A DNA stretch of 32,718 nt, from contig CAVDHB010000055.1 of assembly GCA_963608705.1 (NCBI GenBank), positions 1-32,718 on the forward strand. The letters are read 5' to 3'. A program made the position numbers and the translations under genes. Under the pieces are notes generated by a model. The model was given only the letters and a program-made list of their open reading frames with translations. It was not told the origin of the DNA and searched no databases. The stretch's first letter is position 1, and each line of letters begins with the position of its first letter. Source of the stretch: CAVDHB01 sp963608705 (lineage in GTDB: Bacteria; Bacteroidota; Bacteroidia; Bacteroidales; Bacteroidaceae). Of this stretch, positions 24,051 through 32,445 are shown piece after piece.

Positions 24051-26780
24051 ATGACAAAATGGTTACTCTTCATCATAGGAATACTATGCCAACATATATG
24101 TCTCGCTGACAATTACTTAATCACCACGCCCAGCGAGGAATATAAATTATCGGATAATCTCGTCCATTCTATATACAAAGACTCCGATGGATTCATCTGG
24201 TTTGGCACTGGAACGACTATTGAGAGATTTGACGGAATGACGGGAGAGACCTATCTCTTCGAGATGCCAAATAAAGGCTACGCCTCCTTAATCGTGAACG
24301 CTATTACAGAACGGACTCGACATGAATACTGGGTGGGAAATCAATTCGGATTATGGAGACTTGACCATCAAACAAAAAGAGCTATACGGATGTTCGCCTC
24401 TCAAATCAACACTCCCGTCAATGCCTTGACGAAAGACTCCGCACATAATTTGTATATCGGCACCACTAACGGTCTCTATGTAAACGACAACGGAAGACTC
24501 CACAAGATTTCCGCAGAAAATGCGGGTCAGCTTCTGGACATTTCAGGTCTTGCCACTACCCCGCAAAGAGATGTTTGTGTTTTAACCAAAGACGGAGTGT
24601 CCATTGTAAAATACCAGTCAAATAAAGTGAAGTACTACCCCAACACACTCATGGGGACAGGTAAACTACAGACCTTCACTTATGCGGACAACCGCCTTTA
24701 TATCGGAACTGAAACTGGAGAGATTCTCACCTTTGATTTCTCCACCTATAGATTTGAACGATTCTGGAGAGGTGTGAATGCGCCAGTCTCTGCCTTGTCT
24801 TACGAACGAGGCACATTAGCCATAGGGACTACTGGCAAAGGCATTGTCTTGTTATCAACGTCCAATAAGCAAATACGATACGCACTCTCCAAAGAAGCTC
24901 CATTCGGAGAGGAACTTCTATCCAACTACATCTCCTGCATTTTACTGTCTGATAATAAAGTCTGGTGTGGTATGGACTACTATCTTGGTTTTAATCTGTT
25001 ACGGAACCTTTCTTATCCCTCCCACTTATACACGAACGGCACATTTACGACAAAAGATATGTCTGTAAGAAGTTGCTTTTACAAGGACAGTTGTATGTAT
25101 ATTGGCACACGGGAAGGACTATATGTATCAGACGAACGCACTCAACAGACGACCCACTACTCACCCTCGAATAACGGAATACGCTCTAACCTTATTTTTG
25201 CCATTGATGCCTATAAAAATCTTATTTACATTGGCACGTGCAAGGGGGGATTGTCGATCTATGACCCACACAACAAAACATTCATACACAACGAGCTGAC
25301 ACAAGAATTAGCGAACACGGATATCTTCATGTTTACAGAAGACAAGCAAGGTCGATTATGGATTGCCACCTTAGACGGACTTTTTTCATACGACGGCCAT
25401 ACGATAAGAGGATATAACGTGATTAACAGTGAACTGCCTGGAGACATTGTGTATTCACTCTACATAGACCAATCTGGCCATTTCTGGGTAGGCACAGAAA
25501 AGGGAGCTGTACAGTTTAACCCAGACAACGGGAAAAGCAAACCAGCGACCACTATTCCCCACTCACCTATCAACAATACTCCCGTACGGTACATCACGAA
25601 AGGACAAGACGGAAAGATGTTCTTTTTCCTTCGGGATAACAACCAGTTACAAGTCTTGGATCTTGCCAAGCAAACAGTACAATCTTATCCAGACTTCCAT
25701 TGTTTCAACATGATAATAGATTCCATCGGGAATTATTGGTTGGGAAGCGACAATGGACTCATCAAGGGGAACCGACGATTCACACAATTTACAGAATATG
25801 GCCTAAGCGAGGTGATCAATGCGGACATGGGATGTTCCCCCGGATCTTTTTTGAAACCGTATCATACAGGGGAATACGCTATCCCTTGCACAAAAGGACT
25901 GGTAATATCCAGACTGGAGGAGATGTATCCAATGGCACCTTATCGTATCACGGAGTTGGTTGTAAACGGAAAGCCACGGATGAATTTCTATCAGCTCTTT
26001 GGAAACAAGCCTATTTCACTGAAATACGATGAAAACGATATCACATTCCGATTTATGTCACTGAACTATGAGAATCCCGAATTGTCAAACAGTGAATATA
26101 TGCTGGAAGGAGTGGACAGTACATGGAACTCACTCCAAGGAGAAAATAAAGTGTCCTATTACAATTTACCTGCGGGACATTATACCTTCAAGGTACGCCG
26201 TCGTTTGGATGAACATTCCATGTGCCAGATATCTTTCAGCATAGGACATGACTGGTCGTATGCCATCGGAGCTATTGGGGGAGTATTACTGATTTGCATG
26301 ATATTAGGAGGGTATCTCCGAAGACATGATATCAAACGATTGCTGGAAAAGAGATTCTTGCCTTCCACTACAAGTCAAGCTCTTTCGCCAGACAGGGCAG
26401 AGTATGCGAATGTAAAAGAAAACGAATTAAAGTCTCTCGCCGCGGAACTGGATGCCTATATGCAAAAAGAGAAACCCTACTTGAATAAAGAACTCAAACA
26501 ATCAGATGTCGCCCAAACCCTTAAGTGCAGTACATATACCTTGTCCGCTTTATTCACTGTCTACTTAAAAACCAATTATTACGACTATATCAACCATTTT
26601 CGAATAGAAGAATTCAAGGAAGTCATCAAACAGGCAGACTGTCAACGATACACAATTCTGACTCTAGCTGAACGCTGTGGATTCAGTTCCAAGAGTTCTT
26701 TCTTCAGAATCTTCAAAAAGCAAACCTCCATGACTCCGAATGAGTACATTCAGCATGAGAAAGACACAAAAGAAGCATAG
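24051..26780 (+). CDS. Membrane-spanning propeller-sensor / AraC-type transcriptional regulator
   Basis: A 909-aa protein with an N-terminal signal or membrane segment (about 1-19) and periplasmic two-component-regulator propeller repeats (about 25-620; units such as DSDGFIWFGTGTTIERFDG and KQGRLWIATLDGLFSYDG). A Y_Y_Y-type domain follows (about 660-720, LPAGHYTFKVR), then one transmembrane helix (about 737-757, YAIGAIGGVLLICMILGGYL), a short linker and a C-terminal AraC-type double helix-turn-helix (about 800-900, LAERCGFSSKSSFFRIFKK). This is the outline of a Bacteroides hybrid two-component system minus the histidine kinase, HATPase and receiver domains, so signalling would be direct across the membrane. 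It is adjacent and upstream of susC in the same direction, so it probably controls susCD. Confidence 0.88.
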   Translation: MTKWLLFIIGILCQHICLADNYLITTPSEEYKLSDNLVHSIYKDSDGFIWFGTGTTIERFDGMTGETYLFEMPNKGYASLIVNAITERTRHEYWVGNQFGLWRLDHQTKRAIRMFASQINTPVNALTKDSAHNLYIGTTNGLYVNDNGRLHKISAENAGQLLDISGLATTPQRDVCVLTKDGVSIVKYQSNKVKYYPNTLMGTGKLQTFTYADNRLYIGTETGEILTFDFSTYRFERFWRGVNAPVSALSYERGTLAIGTTGKGIVLLSTSNKQIRYALSKEAPFGEELLSNYISCILLSDNKVWCGMDYYLGFNLLRNLSYPSHLYTNGTFTTKDMSVRSCFYKDSCMYIGTREGLYVSDERTQQTTHYSPSNNGIRSNLIFAIDAYKNLIYIGTCKGGLSIYDPHNKTFIHNELTQELANTDIFMFTEDKQGRLWIATLDGLFSYDGHTIRGYNVINSELPGDIVYSLYIDQSGHFWVGTEKGAVQFNPDNGKSKPATTIPHSPINNTPVRYITKGQDGKMFFFLRDNNQLQVLDLAKQTVQSYPDFHCFNMIIDSIGNYWLGSDNGLIKGNRRFTQFTEYGLSEVINADMGCSPGSFLKPYHTGEYAIPCTKGLVISRLEEMYPMAPYRITELVVNGKPRMNFYQLFGNKPISLKYDENDITFRFMSLNYENPELSNSEYMLEGVDSTWNSLQGENKVSYYNLPAGHYTFKVRRRLDEHSMCQISFSIGHDWSYAIGAIGGVLLICMILGGYLRRHDIKRLLEKRFLPSTTSQALSPDRAEYANVKENELKSLAAELDAYMQKEKPYLNKELKQSDVAQTLKCSTYTLSALFTVYLKTNYYDYINHFRIEEFKEVIKQADCQRYTILTLAERCGFSSKSSFFRIFKKQTSMTPNEYIQHEKDTKEA

Positions 26781-26781
26781 C

Positions 26782-26811
26782 ATGACGTCTCACTGATTTA
26801 TGAGACATCAT
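26782..26811 (+). terminator. Hairpin after the regulator gene
   Basis: ATGACGTCTCA (26782-26792) pairs with TGAGACATCAT (26801-26811) with one mismatch and an 8-nt loop, 1 nt after the regulator stop. No T-tract follows, so termination is uncertain; it may instead stabilise the mRNA end. Confidence 0.4.
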
Positions 26812-26890
26812 ACATATCGCTGATTATCAAATAGTTTTACATTATTTTATCTCTTCCTTTGTATTGAGACCTAATAAGACATACGAGTTA

Positions 26891-26921
26891 TTGGACTTTT
26901 GTACATTAACCCGTACATTTG
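26891..26921 (+). promoter_or_regulatory. susC promoter
   Basis: TTG at 26891-26893 and TACATTTG at 26914-26921 fit the -33/-7 consensus with a 20 bp spacer. Initiation near 26927 gives a leader of about 205 nt before the susC ATG at 27134. Confidence 0.65.
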
Positions 26922-26934
26922 CGGTGTACAAAAG
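26896..26934. promoter_or_regulatory. Dyad operator candidate around the susC promoter
   Basis: CTTTTGTACA (26896-26905) and TGTACAAAAG (26925-26934) form a perfect 10 bp inverted repeat with a 19 bp spacer. The -7 element sits in the spacer and the right arm covers the predicted start site. GTACA also occurs at 26913, giving three GTACA copies spaced 12-13 bp (26901, 26913, 26926). The left arm precedes the predicted start, so this is unlikely to act as an RNA hairpin and is better read as a protein-binding site. Confidence 0.6.
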
Positions 26935-26973
26935 AACACCACTTATAAACTAACAACCTAATTACCACTAATT

Positions 26974-27039
26974 ATGAAACAAAAAGATGTATTTTACCAA
27001 TCTTACTCTTGTCCCCTTGTTCTATCATCAAGAGGATGA
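26974..27039 (+). CDS. Possible 21-codon leader ORF in the susC mRNA
   Basis: ATG at 26974 opens a 21-residue frame (MKQKDVFYQSYSCPLVLSSRG) ending in TGA at 27037-27039, wholly within the predicted susC leader. It has no strong ribosome-binding site and no recognised family. The strand CCTTGTTCT (27015-27023) inside it can pair with AGAACAAGG (27096-27104), which contains part of the AAGGAG run at 27101-27106. This is listed as a candidate only; short ORFs of this size are common by chance. Confidence 0.25.
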   Translation: MKQKDVFYQSYSCPLVLSSRG

Positions 27040-27133
27040 AGTAAACTCAAATTCTTATCAAAGCTCATTATTCCACTTATGATTATCTTAAGTAAAGAAC
27101 AAGGAGTAAAATAACGACTAACTATAACACAAT

Positions 27134-30100
27134 ATGGAAAACCAAACAACTGTATCCATGTCAAGAAAATTATTCTTTTCTATGGCATTAGCTTCCGCAT
27201 TATGCACAGGATTTCCACTGGAAACGCAAGCCGAAACTACGAACTCACCTATTACTATGCAGCAACAAATAGTAAAAGGTACAGTAGTGGACGGGAAAGG
27301 AACTCCTGTCATCGGAGCCAATGTACAAGTCAAAGGAACCAAGAACGGCACTATCACTGACATGGATGGACATTTCTCACTGACAAACGCCCAGGGCACA
27401 CTGCAAATCTCCTACATCGGCTTTCATCCTACCACTGTAAACATACAGGGAAACGAACAAAACCTGCAAATCGTATTGAAAGAAAACACCGAGCAACTGG
27501 ATGAAGTGGTGGTTATAGGCTATGGTACTCAAAAAAAGTCAGACTTGACAGGAGCCATTACCTCCATCAAATCGTCAGACTTGGCAGGTTTAAACAACAG
27601 CAACGCCGCAGAGGCACTGCAAGGAAAATCCGGTTTGACCGTGACCTCCAACGCCGCTCCCGGATCTTCACCCGTAGTAAAAGTACGTGGTGTTGGCACT
27701 AATGGAGACTCCTCCCCTCTTTATGTGGTGGACGGGATGATGGTAAACGATATCCAGTTTCTGAATCCTGATGATATTGTTTCCATGGATGTTTTGAAGG
27801 ACGCTTCCGCCACCGCCATCTATGGTTCACGAGGTGCCAACGGTGTCATCATGGTCACCACAAGACAGGGAAAAACCGGTAAACCTACTGTCAGCTATAA
27901 TGGTAGCGAAGGATTCCAATTCATCGTCCACCATCCAGATATAGCCAACGCTACCCAATATGCGGAACTTGTCAATATGGCCAGCCGCAACCAAGGGGAA
28001 AAAGAGGTTTACAGCAATCCCGCCCAGTACGGGAAAGGTACCGACTGGCTTAAAGAAGCTACCCGCAACGGTTGGGTGCGTGATCATTCCCTTTCATTAA
28101 GTGGTGGATCGGAAAGAGTGAAGTACAACCTAAGTATCGGATACTTCTCTCAAAAAGGTATCTTCAAATACACCGACTACGACCGTCTGACTCTCCGTAT
28201 AAACAATGAATACACCGTCAACAAGAGAGTGAAAATAGGCCACAACCTTTCTTTCACCTACTCTGACGGAGCGAACGACCAAGGAGAAAGCAGCATCCGT
28301 ATCAACAAGTCCATCTTGGGAGCCTCTCCTCTTATCTCTCCCAAAACAAAAGACGGCGAATGGAGCCATATGCAGGAAGGTACGACAAATCTTATCAACC
28401 CAGTGGCTGACTTAGCGTTGAAGAACTCCGACCTTCACGCACGGAACTATCGCTTTGTAGGCAATGTATGGGGTACGTTAAACATCATGAACGGACTGGA
28501 TTTCCGAACCAGTTTCGGTATGGATTGGGGTATCAACCGTAACACGAATTTTATCCCCGCCCACAATATCAACGCTTCGCATCAAATGCAAGCCACAAAT
28601 AAATTCACCGAGTCATACGGAATGGGCAGCACATGGTTATGGGAAAACACACTGACTTATCAACACACTTTCAACGAAATCCACCGTCTGAATGTATTGG
28701 CTGGTTTTACCGCCGAACACAGTACGCCAAGTGAGACGATTGGAGTGGAAGGACTTAACTATATCTCTGACAACTTAGACTATGTAAGTGCCACCTCCGC
28801 TTATGCGAATGGAGCCTTGACAGCGTCCAAGCCCTCATGGGACACTCCTGTCAGCAGACTATCTTATATGTTCCGCGCCAACTACACCTTAAAAGACCGC
28901 TATCTTTTCACGGCTACTATTCGTGCTGATGGTTCCTCTAAATTCGGAAGCAACAATCGCTGGGGATATTTCCCTTCCGCCGCTATAGGTTGGAGAATGT
29001 CTGAGGAATCATTCTTGAAAGATATCGCCTGGCTTGACAATTTGAAACTACGCGGTAGCTGGGGACAAACCGGTAACGATAAAATCACAAGTAACGTATC
29101 CTATGCGTTAGGTTCACAAAATGCGGAATATCACGCCATTTTCAACGGAAGCAACTATCGTCCAGCCGCAGCCATCTCCACGGCCTATAATCCGAATATT
29201 AAATGGGAACGCACGGAACAATTAGATTTCGGTTTTGATCTCGGTGTCTTCCAGCATCTCACCTTGAACTTCGACTGGTATCTACGCAACACGAAGGATC
29301 TTCTGATGGTGATTCCTTTCCAAGGAGGTTCCACTGGCTTAAACCCCACCTATTCGAATGTGGGTGCCGTACGCAACCAAGGTGTGGAACTCACGTTGCG
29401 TTACCAGAATTATGACCATGAGTTCAAGTATGGTATCTCCGTTAGCGGAAACCATTTCACGAATGAAATCACCGACTGGGGCGGACAAATCACCTATAAC
29501 ATACCTTGGACAAGTTCCTCACAGGTAATCTACAAGGAAGGATTGCCTCTGGGTACATTATGGGGATACGACGTGTCGGGAGTATACCGCACCCAGGCTG
29601 ACATTGACTATTGGAATAATTATGCCAAGAGCAAGGGACAGACTGTGTATAAAAGTGGGGTACAACCAGGTGACGCCATCTATCGGGATGTGAACGGCGA
29701 TGGTACGATTACCGATAAGGATATGACAAACCTCGGATGTCCTTTCCCGAAATTCACGGGAAGTGTGATGCTGGACGCATCTTATAAAGGATTTGACCTT
29801 GCTTTGAACCTCACGGGAAGTTTCGGACGTAAGATCATGAATGACTCTTACACCACCACTGACGGCCCCGCCAACAACATGCACGTCGACTGGCTTAATT
29901 CATGGACACCAGAAAACCCCAATGCCGCACTCCCCGCACTGAACAATACTCGTTACTACATGAACACTTACAACAGCTTGAAAGTGCAGAATGGCGACTA
30001 TCTGAAGATAAGCAGTGTGGAACTTGGTTACACTCTCCCCTCTTCCATTATGAAGAGAATGAATGTCAGCCGGTTGCGTATATATGTAAATGCCACGAAT

Positions 30101-30229
30101 CCTGTCTACTGGACAAAATACAAAGGTTTCACACCTGAGTTCAACTATTGGACAGGAAGTGATGGGGTGGATATTGCCTCCTATCCTATGTCCGGGTCAT
30201 TTAAAGTCGGAATCAACCTCACCTTTTAA
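27134..30229 (+). CDS. SusC-like TonB-dependent outer-membrane transporter
   Basis: A 1031-aa protein with an extended N-terminus and signal peptide (to about residue 33, ETQA). It has a carboxypeptidase-regulatory-like domain (about 47-120, VKGTVVDGKGTPVIGANV), a TonB-box-like DEVVVIGYGTQKKSDLTGAI, the plug (about 145-250, with VRGVGTNGDSSPLYVVDG and IYGSRGANGVIMVTT) and a beta-barrel ending in a terminal Phe (VGINLTF). It imports oligosaccharides across the outer membrane with energy from TonB, capped by the SusD lipoprotein encoded 22 bp downstream. The nearby GH29 pair makes a fucosylated glycan plausible, but substrate is not determined by sequence. An in-frame ATG at 27158 is an alternative start. 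Confidence 0.93.
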   Translation: MENQTTVSMSRKLFFSMALASALCTGFPLETQAETTNSPITMQQQIVKGTVVDGKGTPVIGANVQVKGTKNGTITDMDGHFSLTNAQGTLQISYIGFHPTTVNIQGNEQNLQIVLKENTEQLDEVVVIGYGTQKKSDLTGAITSIKSSDLAGLNNSNAAEALQGKSGLTVTSNAAPGSSPVVKVRGVGTNGDSSPLYVVDGMMVNDIQFLNPDDIVSMDVLKDASATAIYGSRGANGVIMVTTRQGKTGKPTVSYNGSEGFQFIVHHPDIANATQYAELVNMASRNQGEKEVYSNPAQYGKGTDWLKEATRNGWVRDHSLSLSGGSERVKYNLSIGYFSQKGIFKYTDYDRLTLRINNEYTVNKRVKIGHNLSFTYSDGANDQGESSIRINKSILGASPLISPKTKDGEWSHMQEGTTNLINPVADLALKNSDLHARNYRFVGNVWGTLNIMNGLDFRTSFGMDWGINRNTNFIPAHNINASHQMQATNKFTESYGMGSTWLWENTLTYQHTFNEIHRLNVLAGFTAEHSTPSETIGVEGLNYISDNLDYVSATSAYANGALTASKPSWDTPVSRLSYMFRANYTLKDRYLFTATIRADGSSKFGSNNRWGYFPSAAIGWRMSEESFLKDIAWLDNLKLRGSWGQTGNDKITSNVSYALGSQNAEYHAIFNGSNYRPAAAISTAYNPNIKWERTEQLDFGFDLGVFQHLTLNFDWYLRNTKDLLMVIPFQGGSTGLNPTYSNVGAVRNQGVELTLRYQNYDHEFKYGISVSGNHFTNEITDWGGQITYNIPWTSSSQVIYKEGLPLGTLWGYDVSGVYRTQADIDYWNNYAKSKGQTVYKSGVQPGDAIYRDVNGDGTITDKDMTNLGCPFPKFTGSVMLDASYKGFDLALNLTGSFGRKIMNDSYTTTDGPANNMHVDWLNSWTPENPNAALPALNNTRYYMNTYNSLKVQNGDYLKISSVELGYTLPSSIMKRMNVSRLRIYVNATNPVYWTKYKGFTPEFNYWTGSDGVDIASYPMSGSFKVGINLTF

Positions 30230-30251
30230 CCATTAAACAGTACAAGCTATA

Positions 30252-31814
30252 ATGAAAACCTTAAAATATATCTGCTTTGCTGGTCTTGGCCTTCTTAGCC
30301 TGACCACGGTCTCATGCAGTGACTTCCTTGAAGAGACCCCGAAAGGACAAATCACCCAGTCCAATGTCGACATCGAGAACTTGGTATATAAATGTTACTC
30401 TTCGCTGAACTGGCGTTTCTATCGCATCGGACAAATGTGGTTTCCCACGCATGAGATTTGCGGAGACGATTACGAACCTATCAATACCACCCTCAAAGAA
30501 TTCCAGACATTCTCCTACAATGCGGATAATTCATGGCTGGAACGCTATTGGGACCAGTATTATATGTATCTCAATGACTGTAACCAAGTATTGGCGGCCG
30601 CAAAACAGACGGATGAGATTCCTATGGCTGAAGCCCGCTTTTTCCGCGCTTTCTACCATTTCGACTTGATGAATGTATTCGGAGATATTGTAATTCGTGA
30701 TCATGTACCTACGGACTCCAAAGACATCAACATCCCCAAAAGCTCAGAAGAAGATGTGTACAAGTTTATCATCAAAGACTTGGAGTACTCCATTGAGCAT
30801 CTGCCCACACTGGAAGAATGGGGCGAAGCGGAAAGAGGACGTGTCACCAAGGGTACCGCACAAGGTTTGTTGGCGAAGGTCTATCTATACAAGGGAGACT
30901 ATCCGAATGCGTTGAAATACGCCAAGGAGGTAATTCAAGGGGGAGAATACTCCTTAGATCCTAATTACCGTCAGATCTACCGTCCTATCACCGTAAGTTA
31001 TTCCGTGGAAAACATGATGCCAGGACACTATGTCTATAAGAATATCACCGGACGATTGCGTAATCCGATGGTGGAATGGCAAGGTATACCCATAGAGGGC
31101 GGTGGAGACTTTGGATCCGCCATGTTGGTACCCTCCCAGTCTATCGTGGACGCCTATGAAAATGGAGACAGCCGCAAAGAAGCATCCATATTCCAACAGG
31201 GAGAAGGTTTAAAAGTGGCCTTAGGAGGTGTGAAAGCGAATGGGTATAAACTTAACTACACGTCACTCACCGGAGAGGCGAAAACCGCTGAATGGAAAAT
31301 CAAAACCCAGGAAGCAGGAAAAGAACCTGTGCGTTACAAATACGCAAATAAGAAAGTCATTTGGGATTCTCAATGGCCAATGGGAGAAGGTTTCATGAGT
31401 CAGGAACTGAATATGCAGTTTATGCGCTACGCCGATATCTTGTTGATTGCCGCTGAAGCCGCTAATGAAACAGGTAATACAAGCGAAGCTCTTGGATACT
31501 TAAATCAAGTGAGAAGTCGTGCCAGAAGAAGCGGAAATGGACAAATACCAGAGGATGTCACTTCTGGCAACAAAGAACAACTGCGCCATCTTATCTGGAA
31601 CGAACGGCGTGTGGAACTGGCTTTCGAAGGACAACGCTGGTTTGATCTGATGCGGTACTATAAACTGGATCCAAGTTATGTGCGAAACGCCTTGAAAAAG
31701 GCCAATAATGTGGATTTTACGGATGCTATGTACCGTAAATATCATCATTTCCCGTTACCAGCCAACCGTGTGACGAGTTCCAATGGAGTATTGAAACAGA
31801 ATAGTGAGTGGTAA
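30252..31814 (+). CDS. SusD/RagB-like glycan-binding surface lipoprotein
   Basis: A 520-aa protein with a lipoprotein signal (LSLTTVSC, Cys22) followed by SDFLEETPKG, a typical SusD N-terminus. It has the helical TPR-type region with the RAFYHFDLMNVFGDI motif common to the family, and the C-terminal RagB/SusD domain (QVRSRA, LIWNERRVELAFEGQRWFDLMRY, HHFPLP). SusD proteins bind glycans at the cell surface and form the lid of the SusC barrel. It is co-transcribed with susC (22 bp gap) and followed by a strong terminator. No glycosidase or surface glycan-binding gene follows, so this is a minimal uptake pair. Confidence 0.93.
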   Translation: MKTLKYICFAGLGLLSLTTVSCSDFLEETPKGQITQSNVDIENLVYKCYSSLNWRFYRIGQMWFPTHEICGDDYEPINTTLKEFQTFSYNADNSWLERYWDQYYMYLNDCNQVLAAAKQTDEIPMAEARFFRAFYHFDLMNVFGDIVIRDHVPTDSKDINIPKSSEEDVYKFIIKDLEYSIEHLPTLEEWGEAERGRVTKGTAQGLLAKVYLYKGDYPNALKYAKEVIQGGEYSLDPNYRQIYRPITVSYSVENMMPGHYVYKNITGRLRNPMVEWQGIPIEGGGDFGSAMLVPSQSIVDAYENGDSRKEASIFQQGEGLKVALGGVKANGYKLNYTSLTGEAKTAEWKIKTQEAGKEPVRYKYANKKVIWDSQWPMGEGFMSQELNMQFMRYADILLIAAEAANETGNTSEALGYLNQVRSRARRSGNGQIPEDVTSGNKEQLRHLIWNERRVELAFEGQRWFDLMRYYKLDPSYVRNALKKANNVDFTDAMYRKYHHFPLPANRVTSSNGVLKQNSEW

Positions 31815-31829
31815 CTAATTAGTTAATGA

Positions 31830-31868
31830 AAAGCGAGGTTATGTCCCTGACAAACATGACCTCGCTTT
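31830..31868 (+). terminator. Terminator of the susCD operon
   Basis: AAAGCGAGGTTATGT (31830-31844) pairs with ACATGACCTCGCTTT (31854-31868) with a single G-T type mismatch and a 9-nt loop, followed by a T-rich stretch. It is a strong intrinsic terminator starting 15 nt after the susD stop. Confidence 0.85.
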
Positions 31869-32103
31869 ATGCTTTCTCTTTATGACAATCCAATACGGAC
31901 AATGAAAGAAAGAGAAACGCTGGTTTGCCTAAAACTTGCACGTATAACCACGTTTTGCCACTGAAATGGCAATATTTCTGAAATTATCGTATTTTTGCTG
32001 AGTACTTGGTACATATGGAAGATTTTGCTTTTTATTGTCTGTGGTGTGATAAAGATAGTAAAAATCTTCCATTTTAACAAATTCACATAAGTATAGACAG
32101 CTT
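31869..32103. other. Intergenic stretch with a palindrome-bearing mini-ORF
   Basis: No gene over 25 codons is supported here. A perfect 12 bp inverted repeat, ATGGAAGATTTT/AAAATCTTCCAT (32015-32026/32061-32072), brackets most of a 20-codon frame that starts MEDFAFYCLW (ATG 32015, stop 32075-32077). A TATTTTTG -7-like box lies just upstream (31990-31997). The layout resembles the start of a lost gene or the end of an insertion sequence, joined at 32103/32104 to the truncated desulfoferrodoxin copy. I could not identify the source. Confidence 0.4.
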
Positions 32104-32440
32104 CACTATCGTAGAAGTGCTGAAAGGCGGAGATGCCCCCAAATGCTGTGGCGAGGAAATGCAATTGCTGAAAGAGAACTCCACCGACGCGGCTACTGAG
32201 AAGCATGTACCAGTCATCGAGAAAATCGAAGGCGGATACAAAGTGACTGTCGGAAGCGTGGAGCACCCCATGTTGGAAAATCACTACATCCAGTGGATTG
32301 AATTGCTGACAGACACAGACGTGTTGCGCCACGAGCTGAAACCGGGAGAGAAACCTGTGGCTATCTTCAAAACGGACGCCACCCATGTAAAAGCAAGAGA
32401 ATACTGCAACCTGCACGGCCTGTGGGTAGCGGAGAAATAA
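32104..32440 (+). pseudogene. 5'-truncated duplicate of the desulfoferrodoxin gene
   Basis: These 337 bp are identical to 23447-23783, from codon 14/15 of the intact gene to its stop. Similarity ends at unrelated sequence on the left and right after the stop codon on the right. The copy lacks the first 14 codons, including Cys10 and Cys13 of the Fe(Cys)4 centre, but keeps Cys28, Cys29 and all five superoxide reductase ligands. Upstream in frame there is a stop at 32075-32077 and no ATG; only a GTG at 32117 could start a 107-aa product, without a visible ribosome-binding site or promoter. It is probably a dead fragment, though a one-iron reductase is not excluded. Confidence 0.9.
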
Positions 32441-32445
32441 AGAAA

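Noticed and set aside
31880..32416. 178-codon minus-strand open frame across the truncated desulfoferrodoxin copy
   Set aside because: Most of it is the antisense of the desulfoferrodoxin sequence, and the same antisense frame occurs opposite the intact gene at 23406-23783.
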